This document shows, in pieces, positions 60,138 through 64,000 of a stretch of 64,000 nucleotides of DNA. The notes under the pieces are model-generated. The model was given only the letters and a program-made list of their open reading frames with translations. It was not told the origin of the DNA and searched no databases. Source of the stretch: Gilliamella apis (GTDB taxonomy: Bacteria; Pseudomonadota; Gammaproteobacteria; Enterobacterales; Orbaceae); assembly GCF_002142155.1 (NCBI RefSeq), contig NZ_NASD01000008.1, forward strand, positions 1 through 64,000, read 5' to 3'. The stretch's first letter is position 1; each line of letters opens with the position of its first letter. Made by a program: the position numbers and the translations under genes.

Positions 60138-61439
60138 ATGCATATTCATCTGGACATCGTTGGAGGAATAGCTGGAGATATGTTCTGTTCAGCAATGCTA
60201 GATGCATTTCCTGAACTAGAATCCCCATTACGGGCATTTTTATCTCCTTTAGCTATTTTTAGATCATATCAATTAGAAATCAAAACAACACGACAAAAAG
60301 AGATTGTAGGTAAACAGTTTGTTGTTTTAAAAAATAATCAGGCAATTGATGATTCTCAACATCTGATATTAAAACCTTTAAAAACACAAGCTCACTTTGT
60401 AGCTAAAAATACACAAACAAATAATCATGAACACTATGCATGGCAAGATATATTAGTGAAGTTAAATCAAATTAAAGCACATGATAAAACTTACCAATGT
60501 GCAAAAGAGATTTATATGATTCTTGCTCAAGCTGAGAGCGAAATACACGGCATTGATTTACAAAATATAGCTCTACATGAAGTAGGTGCCGACGATGCCA
60601 TAATCGATATAATTACAGCTGCATTTCTAATCACCCATAGCAATGTATCAAGTTGGTCTTGTTCTGCACTACCTTGGGGACAAGGTTCGATAAAATGTGC
60701 ACATGGAACCTTACCCGTTCCGGCGCCAGCTATATTAAAGATACTAACAAATTTTCAATGGATTCATGATGATGAAATTGGTGAACGCATCACTCCAACA
60801 GGAGCTGCCATTCTTGCTTGGCTAATGAAGCACAATTCAAGCTTCTTAAATGGTTCATTTGTTAAAAGTGGTTATGGTTGCGGACAGCGAACTTTTAAAC
60901 AAAAACCAAATATTTTAAGAGCCAATGTTTTTACAACACAATCACAAGCTAATTTAGAACAAGATAGTATTTTTATTATTCAATGTGATATTGATGATAT
61001 GACATCTGAAAGCCTTGCAATAGCAGAAGATAAATTAAGAATATTATCTGGTGTTATTGATTTAGTTAGTCTACAAATAAAAGGCAAGAAAGGACGTTGG
61101 ATGAACCGAATAGAGATATTATGTTTATCAGAACAATTGACCAATATCTGCCATCAATTATTTACAGAAACCAGTACATTAGGTGTTAGATATTGGCCGA
61201 TTAATCGTTTCAAACTTTCAAGAGAGCATATCACGTTAAATATAGACCAACAACAATGGCCAGTGAAAGTCGCTACTCGCCCTAATCATAATTACACAGC
61301 GAAATTAGAATCTGACAAATTAAAATTAATAGATAAATCATATGCTGAATGCCAAATAATCAAATATAAAATTGAGCAAACAGCCTTAAAAAATCTTAGT
61401 CAAAAATTAAATGATCATGAAAAGGATATCAAATCATGA
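60138..61439 (+). CDS. larC: Nickel pincer cofactor biosynthesis protein LarC
   Basis: CTP-dependent cyclometallase that inserts nickel into the pyridinium-dithiocarboxylate precursor. It is uninterrupted, 433 residues. The N-terminal motif HLDIVGGIAGDMFCSAML and the EVGADDAIIDIITAAFL and GHGTxPVPAP-like CAHGTLPVPAPAIL segments mark LarC (former DUF111). In Lactiplantibacillus plantarum the same protein needs a ribosomal frameshift between larC1 and larC2; here one frame suffices. Its stop overlaps larE (ATGA). Confidence 0.92.
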   Translation: MHIHLDIVGGIAGDMFCSAMLDAFPELESPLRAFLSPLAIFRSYQLEIKTTRQKEIVGKQFVVLKNNQAIDDSQHLILKPLKTQAHFVAKNTQTNNHEHYAWQDILVKLNQIKAHDKTYQCAKEIYMILAQAESEIHGIDLQNIALHEVGADDAIIDIITAAFLITHSNVSSWSCSALPWGQGSIKCAHGTLPVPAPAILKILTNFQWIHDDEIGERITPTGAAILAWLMKHNSSFLNGSFVKSGYGCGQRTFKQKPNILRANVFTTQSQANLEQDSIFIIQCDIDDMTSESLAIAEDKLRILSGVIDLVSLQIKGKKGRWMNRIEILCLSEQLTNICHQLFTETSTLGVRYWPINRFKLSREHITLNIDQQQWPVKVATRPNHNYTAKLESDKLKLIDKSYAECQIIKYKIEQTALKNLSQKLNDHEKDIKS

Positions 61440-62257
61440 CAACTTTAGATATTGAATCAACCGTTTTATCACTAACAAAGTGGTTTCAAACAATCAAAAC
61501 ATGCACAATTGCGACAAGTGGTGGCATTGATAGTATGTTACTTGCTTATATAGCCAATAAGACTATAGGAAAAGAAGCTCTAATTGCTCATTCAACGTCA
61601 GTTTCTGTTCCTATTTTAGATGCTAATCGTATCCGAGATTATGCTAACAAATATTGTTGGCATGTAGAATTTATTGATACTGGAGAATTAAATAATGAAT
61701 CTTATAGAAATAATCCCGTCAATCGCTGTTATTACTGTAAAAGCTGTCTATTTGAAAAATTGAAAAAACTAAACCATGGAGTTTTGATAACCGGAACAAA
61801 TCTAGATGATTTAGGTGATTATCGACCAGGACTAATAGCAGCAAAAGAACAAAATGTAAGACAACCCTATGTTGAACTAAACATTGATAAAGCAATGATA
61901 AGGAAAATAGCTAATTATTTTCAACTTCATGATTTAAAAGATATTCCAGCATCACCTTGTTTATCAAGTCGTATTGAAACAGGTGTTAAAATTGATATTA
62001 ATCATCTACAAACAATTGATAAAATAGAAAATATTATTCGTTTAGAATTAAAAGTATCTTTGGTTAGATTTAGGATACGCAATGATAAAGTCGTACTTGA
62101 ATTAGAACCTCATATTGTTGAACAGTTAACAAATTCTCAAAGAGATCTCATTATCAATAAAATAAAAATTATCATTACTCCACTAGCTATTCCACATGAT
62201 ATCCAGATATCAACTTATGAAAAAGGAAGTGCGTTTATTGGCGTTAAAAATAATTGA
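61436..62257 (+). CDS. larE: ATP-dependent sulfur transferase LarE
   Basis: Adds sulfur to the pincer precursor, sacrificing a cysteine or using an iron-sulfur cluster in some lineages. It has 273 residues with the PP-loop SGGIDSMLLA (28-37) and Cys175 in PASPCLSSRIE, the position of the sacrificial cysteine in the lactobacterial enzyme. NRCYYCKSCLF contributes Cys98, 101 and 104, so cluster-type chemistry is conceivable. The ATG overlaps the larC stop. Confidence 0.93.
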   Translation: MTTLDIESTVLSLTKWFQTIKTCTIATSGGIDSMLLAYIANKTIGKEALIAHSTSVSVPILDANRIRDYANKYCWHVEFIDTGELNNESYRNNPVNRCYYCKSCLFEKLKKLNHGVLITGTNLDDLGDYRPGLIAAKEQNVRQPYVELNIDKAMIRKIANYFQLHDLKDIPASPCLSSRIETGVKIDINHLQTIDKIENIIRLELKVSLVRFRIRNDKVVLELEPHIVEQLTNSQRDLIINKIKIIITPLAIPHDIQISTYEKGSAFIGVKNN

Positions 62258-62281
62258 TTATATTTCAAAGGAGCAATAAAA

Positions 62282-62959
62282 ATGAAATCCTCTGATATTA
62301 TTATGGATTTTGAACGGAGCCAAAGATGTGGTATTTCAGAAGCCGTGTTTAGCCAATATAAAACAGTTACACAACTTGAAAAGATCTTATCTATTGCTGA
62401 ACAAAACCAAACATCACTACTATTCACTCATTTATCTTATGAAAAATATAATAATTTAAATAACTATTGGCAAAAACAAATCAAGTATCATGAAATTAGT
62501 CAATGCGCTATATTTGCTAAACGAGAATCAGTCAATGAAAAAGAACAAACTCATATAGCTATCGTCTCTGCTGGTTCGTCTGATGCTTCAGTGTGTGAAG
62601 AAACACTAATTACCTTAAATTACCATGGCATAAAAGCAGATTTATATCAGGATATAGGTGTTGCAGGATTATGGCGTCTACAACAACAACTTCCTAACTT
62701 GCAAAAATACAGCATTATTATTGCTATTGCAGGTATGGAAGCGGCATTACCTACTGTTTTAGCTGGCCTTATTGATACTCCTATTATTGCTGTACCTACA
62801 TCAGTTGGCTATGGCGTAGCTACTGGAGGTCATGTTGCTCTCAATGCCTGCTTATCAAGTTGCACAGGAGGAATCATGACAATGAATATTGATAATGGTT
62901 ATGGGGCTGCGTGTGCTGCAATAAAAATTTATAAAAAAATAATTAAAAATGTAAAATAA
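62282..62959 (+). CDS. larB: Pyridinium-3,5-biscarboxylate synthase LarB
   Basis: First enzyme of nickel-pincer synthesis: carboxylates and hydrolyses nicotinic acid adenine dinucleotide. It has 225 residues, slightly short of many LarB proteins. The PurE-like C-terminal part contains AIVSAGSSDASVCEETL, YQDIGVAGLWRLQ, IAGMEAALPTVLAGL, AVPTSVGYG and MNIDNGYGA. It lies 24 bases after larE with a GGAGC site upstream. Confidence 0.93.
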   Translation: MKSSDIIMDFERSQRCGISEAVFSQYKTVTQLEKILSIAEQNQTSLLFTHLSYEKYNNLNNYWQKQIKYHEISQCAIFAKRESVNEKEQTHIAIVSAGSSDASVCEETLITLNYHGIKADLYQDIGVAGLWRLQQQLPNLQKYSIIIAIAGMEAALPTVLAGLIDTPIIAVPTSVGYGVATGGHVALNACLSSCTGGIMTMNIDNGYGAACAAIKIYKKIIKNVK

Positions 62960-62975
62960 AAAGCGAGAAGAATAA

Positions 62976-63752
62976 GTGATATTAGCAAATAATATTGATG
63001 ATAATATTTTGAGAGATCTTATTATCTATTGGGCAAGCCGAGCAAAAGAGTACAGCCAAACTAATCAAGATGAACTGGCTACTGAAAAAAAAATTATCTG
63101 GCAAGAGTTAATTTTGCGTCATGCTCCGCAAAAAGAGAAATTACGCGTATTGGATATAGGTACTGGTCCCGGTTTTTTAGCTATCACGTTAGCGTTAGCC
63201 GGACATGAGGTAACTGCTGTAGATGCTACTGAAGAAATGATAAATCAAGCAAAAAACAATGCAATACAATACCAAGTAAAGGTTAATTTTGTTTTATCAG
63301 ATGTTCATTGCTTACCATTCCAAGACAATAGTTTTGATTTAATTATATTGCGTAATGTAACGTGGAATTTGAGTAATCCAACTTTAGCATATCAAGAATG
63401 GTTTAGAGTGTTAAATACTAAAGGTAAATTACTTAATTTTGATGCCAATTGGTATCTATTTCTTTTTAATAAAAATCTTTATTCACAATATATGCAAGAT
63501 AGACAAAATACCATGGAATATGGCATTGAGGATCATTATCGACAAACCGATACACTAGAGATGGAACGAATAGCGAAATTACTACCATTAAGTAAGGAAA
63601 TTAGACCTGAATGGGATAGGAGTATTTTACAATCAATTGGTTATAAAAATATTCGTATTGAAAACGATATATCAAAAGTTGTTTGGGATGAAATTGAACA
63701 AATTAATTACCATTCAACTCCAATGTTCTTAATAGTAGCCGAAAAGGAATAA
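62976..63752 (+). CDS. Class I SAM-dependent methyltransferase
   Basis: A 258-residue enzyme starting with GTG. SAM site VLDIGTGPGFLAITLALAG (58-76), acidic loop TAVDATEEMI, and post-motif LPFQDNSFDLIILRNVTWNL. The N-terminal WASRAKEYS resembles methyltransferases of small molecules. It follows larB by 16 bases and so belongs to the same transcript, but the known pincer pathway has no methylation step. Its substrate is unknown; cofactor modification, metal-ligand modification or tailoring of the sugar acid are all possible. Confidence 0.82.
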   Translation: MILANNIDDNILRDLIIYWASRAKEYSQTNQDELATEKKIIWQELILRHAPQKEKLRVLDIGTGPGFLAITLALAGHEVTAVDATEEMINQAKNNAIQYQVKVNFVLSDVHCLPFQDNSFDLIILRNVTWNLSNPTLAYQEWFRVLNTKGKLLNFDANWYLFLFNKNLYSQYMQDRQNTMEYGIEDHYRQTDTLEMERIAKLLPLSKEIRPEWDRSILQSIGYKNIRIENDISKVVWDEIEQINYHSTPMFLIVAEKE

Positions 63753-63781
63753 AATAGTTTTCCCATAAAATCTAGTCATTA

Positions 63782-63813
63782 CTAAATTTGACCAAGAAAA
63801 TGGTCAAATTTAG
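63782..63813. terminator. Bidirectional terminator between the methyltransferase gene and metA
   Basis: Perfect 13-bp stem CTAAATTTGACCA / TGGTCAAATTTAG with a 6-base loop between convergent genes. Confidence 0.8.
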
Positions 63814-63859
63814 ATTAATTATTTATATTACAACGTAAAATAACTGATATATATAATTT

Positions 63860-64000
63860 TTAATCATCAATCGTCAAATTACGAGTCGTTAAATCAAATG
63901 GCGTTAATTGATAAACGTAATAGTTGAGCCAATTACTAAATAGTAAATAAGCATGACTTCGCCATGTTGCTTTCGGAGTTAAATTAGGATTATTTTCTGG
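63860..64000 (-). CDS. metA: Homoserine O-succinyltransferase, 3' end only
   Basis: The last 46 codons read from the window edge include [20 protein letters not shown] then YQLTPFDL, which matches the conserved end of MetA ([20 protein letters not shown] in E. coli). The protein activates homoserine for methionine synthesis; whether succinyl or acetyl is used cannot be seen from this part. It marks the right border of the catabolic island. Confidence 0.88.
   Translation of the reverse strand, partial: PENNPNLTPKATWRSHAYLLFSNWLNYYVYQLTPFDLTTRNLTIDD

Noticed and set aside
1-64000. tRNA, rRNA, CRISPR arrays, prophage or insertion sequences
   Set aside because: I found no cloverleaf-like CCA-ended sequences, no rRNA segments, no regularly spaced repeats and no transposase or phage-like proteins on either strand by reading.

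Overview
The window is AT-rich, densely coded bacterial chromosome. Gene content and order point to a gammaproteobacterium near Enterobacterales, Pasteurellales and Orbales. The evidence is yceD-rpmF-plsX-fabHDG-acpP-fabF, rplKAJL-rpoBC with an L10 leader, ftsN with the family's QRDYVR start, ygfB-pepP, divergent rsgA/orn, ptsHI-crr, tcyP, rhtA and an entericidin. The strong A+T bias and compact layout suggest a host-associated lineage such as the Orbaceae (Gilliamella-like), but no 16S gene is present, so this placement is an inference. I see no tRNA, rRNA, CRISPR array, prophage or insertion sequence.

Layout. 0.27-6.5 kb (minus): fatty-acid and phospholipid initiation operon driven by a good promoter at 6.57 kb. 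6.8-7.3 kb: a PRD-domain gene broken by a single-base frameshift. 7.6-9.8 kb: TPM/LemA pair and a small ABM-type monooxygenase. 9.9-20.9 kb (minus): rplK-rplA-[L10 leader]-rplJ-rplL-[attenuator]-rpoB-rpoC. 20.9-23.3 kb (minus): pgk and fbaA. 23.5-25.8 kb (plus): rpsT, ftsN, yihY-like, dtd. 25.8-29.8 kb: MINPP-type phosphatase, SulP transporter, HdeD-like protein. 29.9-33.8 kb: rsgA, then orn-waaA-hemH. 34-36.9 kb: a flavin disulfide reductase and cystine transporter TcyP. 36.9-41 kb (minus): galU, two small envelope proteins, entericidin, tyrB, ridA. 41.1-47.6 kb: ffh, rhtA, ispB, Fur-boxed tonB, pepP, ygfB. 47.7-52.4 kb: a small lipoprotein, ptsH-ptsI-crr, pgi.

The most notable part is 52.7-63.8 kb, a catabolic island bounded by pgi and the 3' end of metA. 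It encodes an IclR regulator, a divergent iron-type alcohol dehydrogenase, a YagE/YjhH-like aldolase of the DapA family, a UxaA-family sugar-acid dehydratase, a LarA-superfamily (nickel-pincer) racemase/epimerase, an ACS-type MFS anion transporter, the three cofactor-maturation proteins LarC, LarE and LarB, and a SAM-dependent methyltransferase. Read together, the genes suggest uptake of an aldonic acid, C2 epimerisation by a nickel-pincer enzyme, dehydration, retro-aldol cleavage to pyruvate plus a short aldehyde, and reduction of that aldehyde. The substrate cannot be read from sequence, and I know of no described pathway with exactly this gene set.

Other points of interest are a dispersed ~26-bp motif (core TTGAGGAAAGGGTTTTTT) found four times, one copy inside the hemH coding end; the absence of secE-nusG upstream of rplK; and a possible intestinal-type phytase.
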